This document shows, in pieces, positions 6,822 to 16,327 of a stretch of DNA of 47,261 nt. Source of the stretch: Candidatus Laterigemmans baculatus (GTDB lineage: Bacteria; Planctomycetota; Planctomycetia; Pirellulales; Pirellulaceae); the NCBI RefSeq assembly GCF_010367455.1, contig NZ_WRPR01000137.1:1-47261 (forward strand), given 5' to 3'. Below the pieces are notes generated by a model. It saw only the letters and a list, made by a program, of their open reading frames with translations. It ran no database searches and was not told where the DNA came from. Within the stretch, counting starts at the first letter, position 1; each line of letters starts with the position of its first letter. The position numbers and the translations under genes were made by a program.

Positions 6822-9800
6822 TTATGCCGCCATGACAGCGTCCGTTTCTTCGGAGGATGCTTCGTCCCCGCTGTCCCAGGCCGGATCATGCAAACCCAGC
6901 CGCATCTTGGTCTCCAAGTAAGCGCAGTACAGCGTCGGGACAATAAATGAGGTGAAGGGCTCGGCCAGCATTCCACCGAAGACGGGAATCGCCATCGCTC
7001 GCGCCACATCGGCTCCGCGTCCGGTGGCGAGCATTACGGGAATGAGTGCGGCCAGCGTCGTCACGGTCGTCATCATGCAGGGGCGGATTCGCTTGAGGCC
7101 TGCTTCGTAGACCGTGTTGCGAATATCCTCGATGCTGTGAATCTGCCGCTGCTGCAAAAGTTGATGGATATAAGTCGCCATCACCACGCCATCGTCGACG
7201 GCCAGACCGAACAGGGCAATGAACCCGACCCACACCGCGGTATTCAACTCAACTTCCATGTACCCGGCCAATACCATTCCTCCGGCGAATGCGACGGGGA
7301 TTCCCGTAAATACGGCTAAGGAAATGGGAAGGTTCCGGAATTGGAAGTAAATCAGTGCGAGGTTGACGAGAATGACCAAGGGAATGATCCACATTAAACG
7401 GCGATTTGCCTCGATCTGATTGCGGAAGCTGCCCACCGCTTCGAGCGAGTATCCCGTCGGCAATTCGAGGCGGTTCGGGTTTCCTTCCGGCAACTGCTGA
7501 GCCTCTGCCAGTTGCCGCTCCACCGCGGCCACTGATTCCAAGTCTCCTGCCGCACCGCTGGTCATGAACGCGACATGAGCCACGAGGCGTGCGTTCTCGC
7601 TGTTGATGGCTCCCGGTCCCCAGGTGGTTTTTAGGGTCGCGAGTTCCTCGAGCGGCACCACCGCACCGCTCGGAGTCACGACCGGGGAGCGGGCGAGTTC
7701 ATCGACATGTTCACGCAGGTCGCGGTTGTAGCGCAGGCGAACCGGATACCGCTCACGCCCCTCCACCGTGCGTATCAAATTCATTCCGCCGAGGGCCGTC
7801 TCGATGACCTCGTTGACCATCACGGTGCTCATGCCATACCGAGCGGCCGCTTCGCGATCAACCGAAAATTCAATATAAGGTTTGCCCATCACGATATCAG
7901 GATTGACTGTCCCGGCATTGACATACATCGAGCTTTTTAGCTGCTTGGAGACAGCCATCGCGGCGTCGGCAAGCGGCTGCAAGTCATCGCCATAGATGCG
8001 GATCGCCATTGGCGCCTTGATGCCGCTTTGCAGCATCACGACTCGACCTTCGATCGGTTGCAACGCGGCGGCGGGAGTGACGCCGGGAAGCGTGGCGACG
8101 CGGTTGATCTCGTCCCAGATATCGCGAGAAGTGATGCCCTCCCGCCACTCGCTTTCGGGCTCCAACATGACGTACGTTTCAATCATCGCCGCCGGCGCCG
8201 GATCGAGCGCGGATTCGACGCGGCCGATCTTGCCCAGCACATCTTTCACTTCTGGAATCCCGCTGATCAGCACGTTTTGAGTTTGCAAGACTTGCACTGC
8301 CTGGCTGAAGCTGGCCGCCGGATAGAGCGTTGGCATGTAAAACCAACTCCCCTCATCGAGCGCGATCCAGTCGTCCGACTGCAGCCCCATGAAGGTGTGC
8401 TTGGCTTCGACGTAGCCGGGGATGGAATTCAGGTCGGCGCCCACTAGCGAAGCCGCCCGTTCCACCGGCCGCAATACGGTCGGCAATCCAATCCACGCTC
8501 CGACGCCCAGCACGATCAAAGCTGCGGGGAAAGAGAGTGCGATGAGTTTGTGATTCAGAGCGTGCCGAAGCCGTGCGGCGTAGATCCAACGCACAAAGCG
8601 GCTCGAGGGGATTTCTTCTATCGGTCGGATTCGCTCCCGCGTCCATTGCCAGCCCAGCACACCCCCCCCCGCCGCCGTGGCGAGGGTGATGGTCCAGCGG
8701 GGCAGCGAGAGCCAACCGGCCAGCTCGCCTCCCCACAGGAAATGAGCCGCCGCACCGAGCAGCCCTGCGAGTCCCAAGGCGGCGAGGAGAGCGGCCCACC
8801 GGCTCCGCGGGGAACTGCGAAGCATCAGCCGGCTGAGAGCCGGGACGAGAGTCACTGCGGCGACCATGGCTGCAGCGATGGCGAACGTCTTCGTGTACGC
8901 CAGCGGCGAAAACAGCCGGTAGTCGCGGCCGGTGAGAAAGAAGACGGGGAGGAAGCTGACGATCGTCGTGGCGACCGCCGTGACGACTGCTGGAGCGACT
9001 TCGACCGAGGCGTCGTAGACCACGTCACTCCGGGATTTTGATTCCGCCGCACGCTCGCTTTCGGGCGCAGTGCCCTCGCCGTGCGGGGCGATCGATTCGC
9101 TGTTCTCCCACTCCGCTAGATGTTGATAGACGTTCTCCGAGACGATGATGCCCATATCGACCATCGTCCCGATTGCGATCGCGATCCCGGCCAAGGACAT
9201 GATGTTGGCATCGACCCCGAAGACGTGCATGGCGATGAACGACAACAGCACGGCGGTCGGCAGGCAGATGGCGACGATAAAGCTGCTGCGGATATGCAGC
9301 AGAAACAAGAGAATGATCAGCGCCGTGATCAGCACCTCGTCGCGAAGGGCGTGCGTCAGCGTGGCGATCGTTTCGTCGATCAGACCGCTGCGGTCATACA
9401 CACCATGGATCTTGACCCCTTTGAGCGCCGGTTCGATCTGCGCGATCTTGGCTTTGATGGCATCGATGACTTGGCCGGGGTTCTCCCCATACCGCATCAC
9501 CACCACGCCTCCGACGGCCTCGACCCCGTTGTAGTCGAGCGCTCCGCGGCGGAAGTCAGGTCCGAGCTGCACGTCGGCGACCTCGCGAACACGGACGGGA
9601 ACCCCGTCGCGCTGTACGATGATCGTCTCTTCAATGTCGCGGATCGCCTTTGCGGCGTCCCCGTCGGACCCGAGGAAACCTTTGCCTCGGACGATAAACT
9701 CCATCCCGGTCGCTTCGAGAGTTTTTGCCCCCACGTCAAGGTTGGAGCCACGAATCGCCTCCATGACTTGGGCGAGCCCGATGCCATGGTAGCGCAGCTC

Positions 9801-10382
9801 GTCCGGATCAACTTCGATCTGATACTGCCGCACGTAGCCACCGATCGATGCGACTTCGCTAACCCCTTCCACCGCTTGCAGTTCGTACTTGATCACGAAG
9901 TCCTGCAGGCTGCGAAGGTCTGCTAGATTCATGCCTGCTGCGGGAGGCTGCAGCGTGTAGTAGTAGATCTGCCCGAGCCCCGTCGCGTCGGGCCCGAGTT
10001 GCGGAGTGACGCCATCGGGTAGTTGTGAGGCCGCCGATCCGAGCTGCTCGGAGACGCGGCTCCGAGCCCAGTAGAAATCGATGCCATCGGCAAATGTTAC
10101 CTGTACGAAGCTGTAGCCAAACAGGCTCTTGCCGCGCACCGACTCGGCGCCGGGGACCGCCAGCAGAGAGACGCTCAGCGGATAGGTAATCTGGTCCTCG
10201 ATGTCTTTAGGCGAGCGGCCCGGCCACGGCGTGAGCACGATGACCTGGTTTTCCCCGACGTTGGGAATCGCGTCGATGGGAACCTGGCGGAAGCTCACCC
10301 AGCCAGCCACCGCGATCCCCACGGCCAGCAACACGACCAACCATGGCTCTTTCACACAGAATCGAATAATCGCGTTCAACAT
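6822..10382 (-). CDS. cusA: CusA/CzcA-type RND heavy-metal efflux pump
   Basis: A 1186-residue inner-membrane pump of the heavy-metal RND family, driven by the proton gradient. The N-terminus MLNAIIRFCVKEPWLVVLL is the first membrane helix, followed by the periplasmic porter domain (NVGENQVIVLTPWPGRSPKD). Transmembrane helix 4 reads IAIGTMVDMGIIVSENVYQH, with the acidic relay residue in MVDMG and the family's EN. The second half repeats this plan and ends in LAVDDGVVMATYIHQ. The start at 10382 has GGAG 8 nt upstream. It begins 11 nt after the adaptor gene, so the two are co-transcribed. Copper/silver is favoured by the CPM-type motifs of the adaptor; Zn/Co is possible. Confidence 0.92.
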   Translation of the reverse strand: MLNAIIRFCVKEPWLVVLLAVGIAVAGWVSFRQVPIDAIPNVGENQVIVLTPWPGRSPKDIEDQITYPLSVSLLAVPGAESVRGKSLFGYSFVQVTFADGIDFYWARSRVSEQLGSAASQLPDGVTPQLGPDATGLGQIYYYTLQPPAAGMNLADLRSLQDFVIKYELQAVEGVSEVASIGGYVRQYQIEVDPDELRYHGIGLAQVMEAIRGSNLDVGAKTLEATGMEFIVRGKGFLGSDGDAAKAIRDIEETIIVQRDGVPVRVREVADVQLGPDFRRGALDYNGVEAVGGVVVMRYGENPGQVIDAIKAKIAQIEPALKGVKIHGVYDRSGLIDETIATLTHALRDEVLITALIILLFLLHIRSSFIVAICLPTAVLLSFIAMHVFGVDANIMSLAGIAIAIGTMVDMGIIVSENVYQHLAEWENSESIAPHGEGTAPESERAAESKSRSDVVYDASVEVAPAVVTAVATTIVSFLPVFFLTGRDYRLFSPLAYTKTFAIAAAMVAAVTLVPALSRLMLRSSPRSRWAALLAALGLAGLLGAAAHFLWGGELAGWLSLPRWTITLATAAGGGVLGWQWTRERIRPIEEIPSSRFVRWIYAARLRHALNHKLIALSFPAALIVLGVGAWIGLPTVLRPVERAASLVGADLNSIPGYVEAKHTFMGLQSDDWIALDEGSWFYMPTLYPAASFSQAVQVLQTQNVLISGIPEVKDVLGKIGRVESALDPAPAAMIETYVMLEPESEWREGITSRDIWDEINRVATLPGVTPAAALQPIEGRVVMLQSGIKAPMAIRIYGDDLQPLADAAMAVSKQLKSSMYVNAGTVNPDIVMGKPYIEFSVDREAAARYGMSTVMVNEVIETALGGMNLIRTVEGRERYPVRLRYNRDLREHVDELARSPVVTPSGAVVPLEELATLKTTWGPGAINSENARLVAHVAFMTSGAAGDLESVAAVERQLAEAQQLPEGNPNRLELPTGYSLEAVGSFRNQIEANRRLMWIIPLVILVNLALIYFQFRNLPISLAVFTGIPVAFAGGMVLAGYMEVELNTAVWVGFIALFGLAVDDGVVMATYIHQLLQQRQIHSIEDIRNTVYEAGLKRIRPCMMTTVTTLAALIPVMLATGRGADVARAMAIPVFGGMLAEPFTSFIVPTLYCAYLETKMRLGLHDPAWDSGDEASSEETDAVMAA

Positions 10383-10392
10383 CCGCTCGCTC

Positions 10393-12471
10393 CTAGCTCT
10401 GCCGCGTCGAGTTCGAAAGAGCCGCACCGCCGCGGATGCTCAGCTCGCGGACTTTTTCGCCACACCGCAACATTTCACTTCCCCAGTAGGGGTTGGCCAA
10501 CTCCCCGCTGCTCTGCATCCAGTCGCCTCCACCACCGGGAACCATCGGGCAGTAGAAGTGGGCCAGCCCTCGCGCCGTCTCCGGGCCGCGCACTTGGCTT
10601 GCCGCGCGGAGCAACGCATGACTGATGCTGCGAAATGCGTCTCGAGCCTCCTTGAGGGACGCGTTCAGGCGGGCCACGTGGCGGCGAGCCCGATCGAGCT
10701 CCTGTCGCGCCGCGTCGGGCAACTCCGGCCTCACGACCAGCTGCGAAAGATGCTCCGCCAGCGCACGGACTGCGGCAGGGGGAGGAGTCTGGTCGGCGGC
10801 GAGAGTCGCTTGAACGTCGAAGTAGGCGGCATACGCAGCGTCAAATTCCGCCCCGGCTTGGTCGGCTAGTAGGGCCGGCTCACTCTCGGGCAGCGGCAGA
10901 GGACCGGGCGGATAAGCAGGCGCTTTCGAGGGATCCAGCAAGGACGGATTTCCTGACAGCTGCATCTGCGAATCGATCAGAAAATTTCCGTCGGTCGCGA
11001 CAGTCTCACCGGCGGCCAGCCCTGCGACAATCACCGCTTCGTCGTCGGTCCGCATGCCGACCGAGACGCGTCGCACCTCAAACCGACCAGGCTCGGTGGC
11101 GACATACAAGACGCTATTGTCTCCGGCCATCAGCACCGCGCTCCGCGGCACCGTGACCACTTGCTGCTGGGGCAACGGTTCGCTGGAAAATCCAAGCTGC
11201 GAGGTGGGGATCAAATCCATCCCACACAACGGACACTGCCCGGGAGCATCGCGGATGATCTGCGGGTGCATCGGACTGATGTATTTATTCGCCAGCGCCG
11301 GATCGTAGGTCTGATCGCTCGGCACCGCGGGGACCGACACGCGGGCCGTGGCATAGTCCCCCGGACGCAGCTTGCCATCGAAATTCAACATCTCCACGCG
11401 AACGCGAACCGTCCGCGTCTTGGCGTCGACCGTGGGATCGATGAAGGCGACGCGGCCGGTAAAAACTTCTCCCGGATAGGAGCGGACCTCCGCTTCCACC
11501 TGCTGACCAAACCGAACGACGGCCGCGTCATCGGGAAACAAATCCAGCATCAGCCACACGGAGCTGAGATCGGCCACTTGATAGATCTTCTGCCCCGTCT
11601 TGACGTAGTCGCCTTCGACGGCGGCCTTTTCAATCACCGTACCGCGTTGCGGCGAGGAGATGCGGATCCGGGATTGGGGTTTTCGGGTGTTGCGGAGATC
11701 TTCGATCTGCGCGGCGGTCATTCCCAGTTCACTCAGGTTTTCCTCTGCCAACTCGGTGAGGTTGACATTGCCGCCGAGTCTTTGGAGTGAGCTTCCCTCG
11801 AGGCTGGCGACATACTCCGCTTGCGCCGAGTAGAGTTTGGGGCTGTAGATCAACGCCAAATCGTCGCCTTGGCTAACCGGCACTCCCACATAATCCGCGT
11901 ACATTTTTTCCAGTCGGCCGTCGACGTACGCGGAGATCGTCGCCAAGCGACTTTCGTCGTAATCGATCGAGCCGATGGTGCGAATCGTTCGCTCGACCGC
12001 CCCCTTCTGGGCCACCGCGGTTTGAATCCCGAGCAGCCGCCGCGCAGCCGGTTCGATGGTGACGGAAATCCCATCGCCCCCTCCACCGCTCGAGGCTTTA
12101 ACCAACTCCATGCCACAGACCGGGCACCGGCCCGGTTCGGTCGAGGGCGGAGTGCACATCATCGGGCAAATGTAGAGCGCTTCCTCATCGCCACCGCTCG
12201 CAGCCGCGGAGTCCTCTGTGGCTCCGCGACCGGCGGCCCCAAGCCAGCCGCTTCGCTGAGCCAGCCCGACCAGGAACAACAGGAGCGTGGCAAGGGCGGC
12301 GAACGCGGCCACTTTCACTGCTCCCCAGCCCACCCATCGGAGTCGGCTTTGCCCCGGCCGCGGCGCCACCGGGCCGCCGCTCTCGGCAGATGGCGGGGGG
12401 GAGGTTTGCGGTGGGGGGGTTTGCGGTGGGGAAGCGGGCGAGGCGGAGGTCGGATGTTCGTCTGGATTCAT
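10393..12471 (-). CDS. cusB: CusB-type membrane fusion adaptor with two metal-binding motifs and a DUF3347 tail
   Basis: A 692-residue periplasmic adaptor that links the RND pump to an outer-membrane channel. In order: a Pro/Ser-rich cytoplasmic N-terminus, a membrane anchor at about 50-71, a heavy-metal-binding motif YICPMMC...CPVCGMELV (100-123), the barrel-sandwich hybrid and hairpin (YVGVPVSQGDDLALIYSPKL), the beta barrel (VWLMLDLFPDDAAVVRFGQQ), a second motif YISPMHP...CPLCGMDLIP inserted in the fold, the membrane-proximal domain, and a C-terminal DUF3347 region ending FYCPMV...NPYWGSEMLRCG. Fusion of all these parts is typical of large adaptors in Bacteroidota and planctomycetes. The ATG at 12471 has only a weak AGAGA upstream. 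Confidence 0.92.
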   Translation of the reverse strand: MNPDEHPTSASPASPPQTPPPQTSPPPSAESGGPVAPRPGQSRLRWVGWGAVKVAAFAALATLLLFLVGLAQRSGWLGAAGRGATEDSAAASGGDEEALYICPMMCTPPSTEPGRCPVCGMELVKASSGGGGDGISVTIEPAARRLLGIQTAVAQKGAVERTIRTIGSIDYDESRLATISAYVDGRLEKMYADYVGVPVSQGDDLALIYSPKLYSAQAEYVASLEGSSLQRLGGNVNLTELAEENLSELGMTAAQIEDLRNTRKPQSRIRISSPQRGTVIEKAAVEGDYVKTGQKIYQVADLSSVWLMLDLFPDDAAVVRFGQQVEAEVRSYPGEVFTGRVAFIDPTVDAKTRTVRVRVEMLNFDGKLRPGDYATARVSVPAVPSDQTYDPALANKYISPMHPQIIRDAPGQCPLCGMDLIPTSQLGFSSEPLPQQQVVTVPRSAVLMAGDNSVLYVATEPGRFEVRRVSVGMRTDDEAVIVAGLAAGETVATDGNFLIDSQMQLSGNPSLLDPSKAPAYPPGPLPLPESEPALLADQAGAEFDAAYAAYFDVQATLAADQTPPPAAVRALAEHLSQLVVRPELPDAARQELDRARRHVARLNASLKEARDAFRSISHALLRAASQVRGPETARGLAHFYCPMVPGGGGDWMQSSGELANPYWGSEMLRCGEKVRELSIRGGAALSNSTRQS

Positions 12472-12641
12472 CGAAGAGTCTCTGCAAGTGCAGCCCGAGG
12501 CTCACTTCGGGGCCGTTCGCTCAGCGACAAGCGCACGTCGCCGTTGGCGGCGAGGGAATGGAGCAGGGAGGCAAAAAACCGAATGGCTTGATGCGTGCTT
12601 CGGAGAGGCGACGGGCGCAGCAACCACCCGCCGCGGCAAGG

Positions 12642-13178
12642 CTACAGTCGCCAGATGCAGAGACAGCGCTGCGAAAATCGCGGCGGAGAGGGCGGCCAGG
12701 CCACGCCCCCGCGCCGAGACTCGCCGCCGCTGAGGGCGTCGGTCGTTGCGAAGGCAGCGAAGGCCAGCTGCGACGGGGTGCGGTGGTCCTGATTGGTTGA
12801 ACGCGAACCGGCATCACTCAGCGGCTGCGAAACGCGCCCGCACGTGCAGGCTCGTTCGACCTCCGCCAGCGAATCGCCCGCCAGCGAATCGCCCGCCACG
12901 ATCGCATGTTCGCAGCAACAGCTTCGTTCCCTTTCGCCTGCCGCGGCGGGATCTCCCCCGCAGCAGGAGGACGCATCGGAATCGCGGCAGCAGGTTGCAG
13001 CGTCGAGAGCCGGCTCGGCACAGCAGACGCCTCCCTCGGCCGCTTGGCAGAAGGCCCCCACGCCGAGCGCAGCGGCTGGCTGCATCACTACAGCAGCGAT
13101 GAGCAGCACATAAGCGGCGGTGCGGAAGAGGCGAAAGCCAAACACGTCGATCTGCCTGAGCGGAAAAAGTGCGTCCAA
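12642..13178 (-). CDS. Cys-rich exported protein of the efflux cluster
   Basis: A protein of up to 178 residues with an N-terminal hydrophobic stretch (AYVLLIAAVVMQPAAALGVGA) that fits a signal peptide. It is followed by a run of cysteine pairs: GGVCCAEP, ATCCRDSD, SSCCGG, RSCCCEHAI and CTCGR. The rest is polar and low-complexity. Such Cys clusters could bind soft metals, which agrees with the position between the multicopper oxidase remnant and the adaptor gene, but no family is recognised. The start is uncertain: TTG at 13178 gives the longest form, GTG at 13145 gives a tidier signal peptide. Confidence 0.55.
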   Translation of the reverse strand: MDALFPLRQIDVFGFRLFRTAAYVLLIAAVVMQPAAALGVGAFCQAAEGGVCCAEPALDAATCCRDSDASSCCGGDPAAAGERERSCCCEHAIVAGDSLAGDSLAEVERACTCGRVSQPLSDAGSRSTNQDHRTPSQLAFAAFATTDALSGGESRRGGVAWPPSPPRFSQRCLCIWRL

Positions 13179-13305
13179 TGGCGGACTCTTACCACTATAC
13201 GCAGCGAACCGGCAAGAGGAGCAAAAAAAGCGTTACCGCGATCGCGGGGGACGGGCAGGCCCGAGCTTGCTGCATCCGCAACGCCCCAAAAAATTTCGCC
13301 GGCAG

Positions 13306-14369
13306 CTAGGTCTCCTCCCTGCCTTCGGGTTTGCCGCGGCGGCGTTTGATCTCTTCAAACACCTGCCCGGGCTGCAGTTTCTCGTCGCTGTGCATCACGA
13401 GATCGTAAAGGTCGTCCGGGAGCACGCGGACTACGGTCATTAGACCCTTGACGCCCATGTGCCACATCGGCCGCATCCCACGGGTCTCGCGGCGACCTTC
13501 GATCTTTTGCATCTCGGCCGGCGTCATCTCCTGGCCTTGCATCATCTGCGGATAGCCGGGGACTTCGAAGCCAGCGGGATCGTCTGGTTCGGGTCGATGC
13601 GAAAGTTCTGGAAGAGGAGCAAGAAGTCGCGGTCGACCGGCGGGTCATGAGCCACCGCGGGATGGATGATAAAAAAACCGACCATGCCAAAGGCTTCTTG
13701 CATCGGCATGTGCGAGTGATAGAAAAACGTCCCCGCCTGGTGCAGGTCGAATTCGTAGACGTACGTCTCGCCGGGCGGGATGGGCTTTTGCGTCAGCCCC
13801 GGGACACCATCCTCCTCGACCGGTAATTCTAGACCGTGCCAGTGAATCGTGGTCGGCTCGGGCAGCTGATTGTGAACCACGAACCGCACGCGGTCCCCCT
13901 GTTGTACCTCGATCGTCGGTCCCGGCATGCTGCCGTTGTAGCCAAAAAAGTCCATCCAGTTGCCCGGCAACAGCTCGCGACGGACATGTTCGCAGTAGAT
14001 GTGAAACTCTTTGACGCCGTTGACCATCTTCCACGGCAGCTTGCCTAGATCGGGCGCTTCGACGCGGACCGGAGGAAGGCCCGAAGCGCGCAGCCCCGGC
14101 ACCAGCTTGCCCATATAGCTGTCGCTCTCAGGTGGTCCCCCATAGCTGGGGCGGTACCGCGAGTACTCCTGGAATTTTTCGGGCAGCCGCTCGCTCGATT
14201 CCGCAGCGGTCGCCTCTGCACCGCTCGCTTTTCGATCTTCGGCAGGGGGAGCCTCGGCGGCGGGCGGATCTTGGCCGTTCGCCGCGGCGGATCCTCCCCC
14301 CACGATTCCTGCAGCAGCCGCTACGGCTCCGCGGCGCAAAAATTCCCGTCGGCTGTTGTCGTCGCTCAT
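13306..14369 (-). pseudogene. Multicopper oxidase with internal deletion and frame change
   Basis: The first 265 or so codons (14369 to about 13575) encode a Tat signal (RREFLRRGAVAAAAG), an acidic linker and the first cupredoxin domain with copper ligands in TTIHWHGLELP and FFYHSHMPMQ, up to LLLFQNFRIDPNQTIP. The frame then reads nine further codons to a stop at 13542. In a second frame, GFEVPGYPQMMQGQEMTPAE through LMTVVRVLPDDLYDLV to 13306 resembles the C-terminal tail of planctomycete oxidases. The part between, which should carry HPIHLHG and HCH with the type 1 copper ligands, is absent. So the gene appears to have lost about 150-250 codons with a frame change at the junction (13560-13580). 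GAGAGG precedes the ATG at 14369. Confidence 0.8.
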
Positions 14370-14449
14370 CGAAGCCTCTCTCAGGTGGGTGACATCTAGC
14401 GGGGACTATTCGTCCGCCGCCACCGGGCTCGCTTTCCGCTGCAGAACCC

Positions 14450-14528
14450 GCGGCTAGCGCCGTCGGCTCAGGGGGACAGAGCCGAGCGCGTGGCGGCTGA
14501 TCCGATCTAGCGCCCAGCGGCTGATGCA
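14450..14528. repeat. Degenerate REP-like palindrome
   Basis: The sequence around cggctagcgccgtcggctca, gagccgagcgcgtggcggct and tctagcgcccagcggctgat uses the same building blocks (GCTAGCGC, GGCGGCTGAT) as the palindromes elsewhere in the window, but in rearranged form. It lies between the second TolC-like gene and the multicopper oxidase remnant. Confidence 0.6.
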
Positions 14529-14640
14529 ATCTCTGGACTCAATCGCTATCAGCCATTCTAGACCGAGGTCTATCCCGCCTCCGTGCGGCATCGGCTTGGC
14601 CGGCTGGCGGTAGCGACAGTGGCGCAACGCTGCAACGCAG

Positions 14641-14676
14641 CGAGGGGGGAAGCTCGCGATTGAACTTCCCCCCTCG
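14641..14676 (-). terminator. Strong hairpin downstream of the second TolC-like gene
   Basis: CGAGGGGGGAAG (14641-14652) pairs perfectly with CTTCCCCCCTCG (14665-14676) around a 12-nt loop, 28 nt past the stop codon of the TolC-like gene. There is no T-run after it on the minus strand, so it may act as a processing or Rho-assisted stop, not a classic intrinsic terminator. Confidence 0.4.
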
Positions 14677-14704
14677 GCGGGTTGCGGTGCCGCTCGAGTT
14701 GCCT

Positions 14705-16327
14705 TTAGCGAGGCTGAGGCACGGCGTCGATGTGTCCCGGCGGCGTGGGATTGGGGGGATCAGCCAGCCCGCCATGCAGCAGAAAGCCCATGATGCTGAC
14801 CTCGCTCTCCCGCCAAATAATCAAGCTGCGGATATATTCGACGCGGTGCGTGAAGTAGTCTTGCTCAGCTTGCAGGACATCGGTCCAGGGAGCTCGATCG
14901 TCCTCATAGCTTTGCAGCCGCAGGTCGTACGCCAACTTGGCTTCGGGCAAAATCACTTGCTCATAGTTGCGGACCTGCTGAACGGCGGTGAGATAGTTGC
15001 GATACTGCTGCGCGAGCTGCTGCCGCAGAACCAACTCGGTCCGCCGCAACTCTCCGACTTGCCGCGAGTAATCCGCCTCGGCTTGGCGAATGGTCCCTTG
15101 GTTCCAGTCGAAAACCGGCACCTCCATCATCACTCCTGCTGCGGCGACTGTCTGCCTGTCGACAAAGTTGTAACCGGCTCCTCCTTCAACGATGATGTCC
15201 GGCACCGGTTCCGCAATCTCACGGCGGATGGTGAGGCGATCCGCTTCGAGCTTGCTCCGAGCGGCACCGATCTGTGGGCTCTCCTGCAGCAAGCGATCCA
15301 GGGCTTGGTCATAGTCGATCAATTCCAGTTCCCCGCGGAGCGGCGTCTCGAGCCCGCCGGACGGCAGATCCACACCGCTGAGCGCCGTCAGCTCTTCAAA
15401 TGCTTGGCGAAAATCATTCTCTGCCATTAGAAGATTCAGACGCTGGTTCTGTAATCTTACATTCGCTTGATGCACCTCGGCCCGCGTTGCTTGCCCGACG
15501 TTGTACATCTCTCGGAACGTGACAACGTGGTCTTCGGCGTTCTTCAACAGCTCCCGCTGGACCTCGACCACTTCTTGGCGACCGCGGGCTCGGAAGTAGT
15601 GGATCCGGACGTCGTTGAGCACGCGATACTGCTGGGCCAGCGCGACCCATTCCGCCGTCCGCGTGCGAGCCATAAATTTTTCGCGGCTCAAATCTAACTT
15701 ATGCGCGGTGACGATCCGCTGCCGCACCAGACCTCCATGGAATTCGCCCGGAGTGTCGTTGAGCCCAATCTGCTCGGCTTGATAGATCAACGTCGGATTC
15801 GGCCACAGCCCCGCCTGGATCGCTTTGCCGAGCGCCCCCTGCACTTGCGCCCGCGCTTGCAGCAGCGTCGGGTTGCTGCGGCAGGCGATCGCTTCGAGCT
15901 CAGTCAGCGTGAGCGGCGCCACCTCGATCGGCTGGCCGTCGAACGCCATCGCTGAAAGCTCCCAAGCAACGCTCGGCGTCGGCGGGATCGCAGGGACCGG
16001 TAAAAAGACGTTCCCGCTCTCGACCGGCGCTCGTGGTTCGGTCGACGAGTACGGTCGCTCGGGCGTGATCGCCGGCTCATCGAGCAACTGCCGCCGGGGC
16101 GGAGTGGGAGCCGACTCGTCCTGGAAGGTGACCGTCGAGACCACCCCATTCGACTCAGGAGCCGAGACAGCTGCGCTTTCGCGACTCGCGATCGAAGCGG
16201 TCGTGGGCGACGCCCCAGCCGCCCCCGCCGGCATCGTCGACAGTCCGCCGAGCGGAGCCGAGGGAGACGCACAGCCGACAAGCGCCAAGCTCACGAACAC
16301 ACTGGTGTAACAGAATGGACGTTTCAT
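14705..16327 (-). CDS. TolC-family outer-membrane efflux lipoprotein (second)
   Basis: A 540-residue outer-membrane factor. The N-terminus MKRPFCYTSVFVSLALVGC is a lipoprotein signal with lipobox ALVGC; AGGAG lies 9 nt before the ATG. A Pro/Ser/Thr-rich linker of about 100 residues follows, then the two repeats of the OEP fold: LTLTELEAIACRSNPTLLQA begins the first helical hairpin and LDRLLQESPQIGAARSKLEA the second. Proteins of this family form the trimeric channel through the outer membrane for RND pumps. The ATG overlaps the stop of the preceding small gene as TGATG, so the two are translationally coupled. A second TolC-like gene lies just upstream. Confidence 0.9.
   Translation of the reverse strand: MKRPFCYTSVFVSLALVGCASPSAPLGGLSTMPAGAAGASPTTASIASRESAAVSAPESNGVVSTVTFQDESAPTPPRRQLLDEPAITPERPYSSTEPRAPVESGNVFLPVPAIPPTPSVAWELSAMAFDGQPIEVAPLTLTELEAIACRSNPTLLQARAQVQGALGKAIQAGLWPNPTLIYQAEQIGLNDTPGEFHGGLVRQRIVTAHKLDLSREKFMARTRTAEWVALAQQYRVLNDVRIHYFRARGRQEVVEVQRELLKNAEDHVVTFREMYNVGQATRAEVHQANVRLQNQRLNLLMAENDFRQAFEELTALSGVDLPSGGLETPLRGELELIDYDQALDRLLQESPQIGAARSKLEADRLTIRREIAEPVPDIIVEGGAGYNFVDRQTVAAAGVMMEVPVFDWNQGTIRQAEADYSRQVGELRRTELVLRQQLAQQYRNYLTAVQQVRNYEQVILPEAKLAYDLRLQSYEDDRAPWTDVLQAEQDYFTHRVEYIRSLIIWRESEVSIMGFLLHGGLADPPNPTPPGHIDAVPQPR

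Noticed and set aside
13542-13580. Programmed frameshift in the multicopper oxidase
   Set aside because: A frameshift would not restore the missing HPIHLHG and HCH segments; no slippery heptamer is seen. Deletion is the simpler reading.
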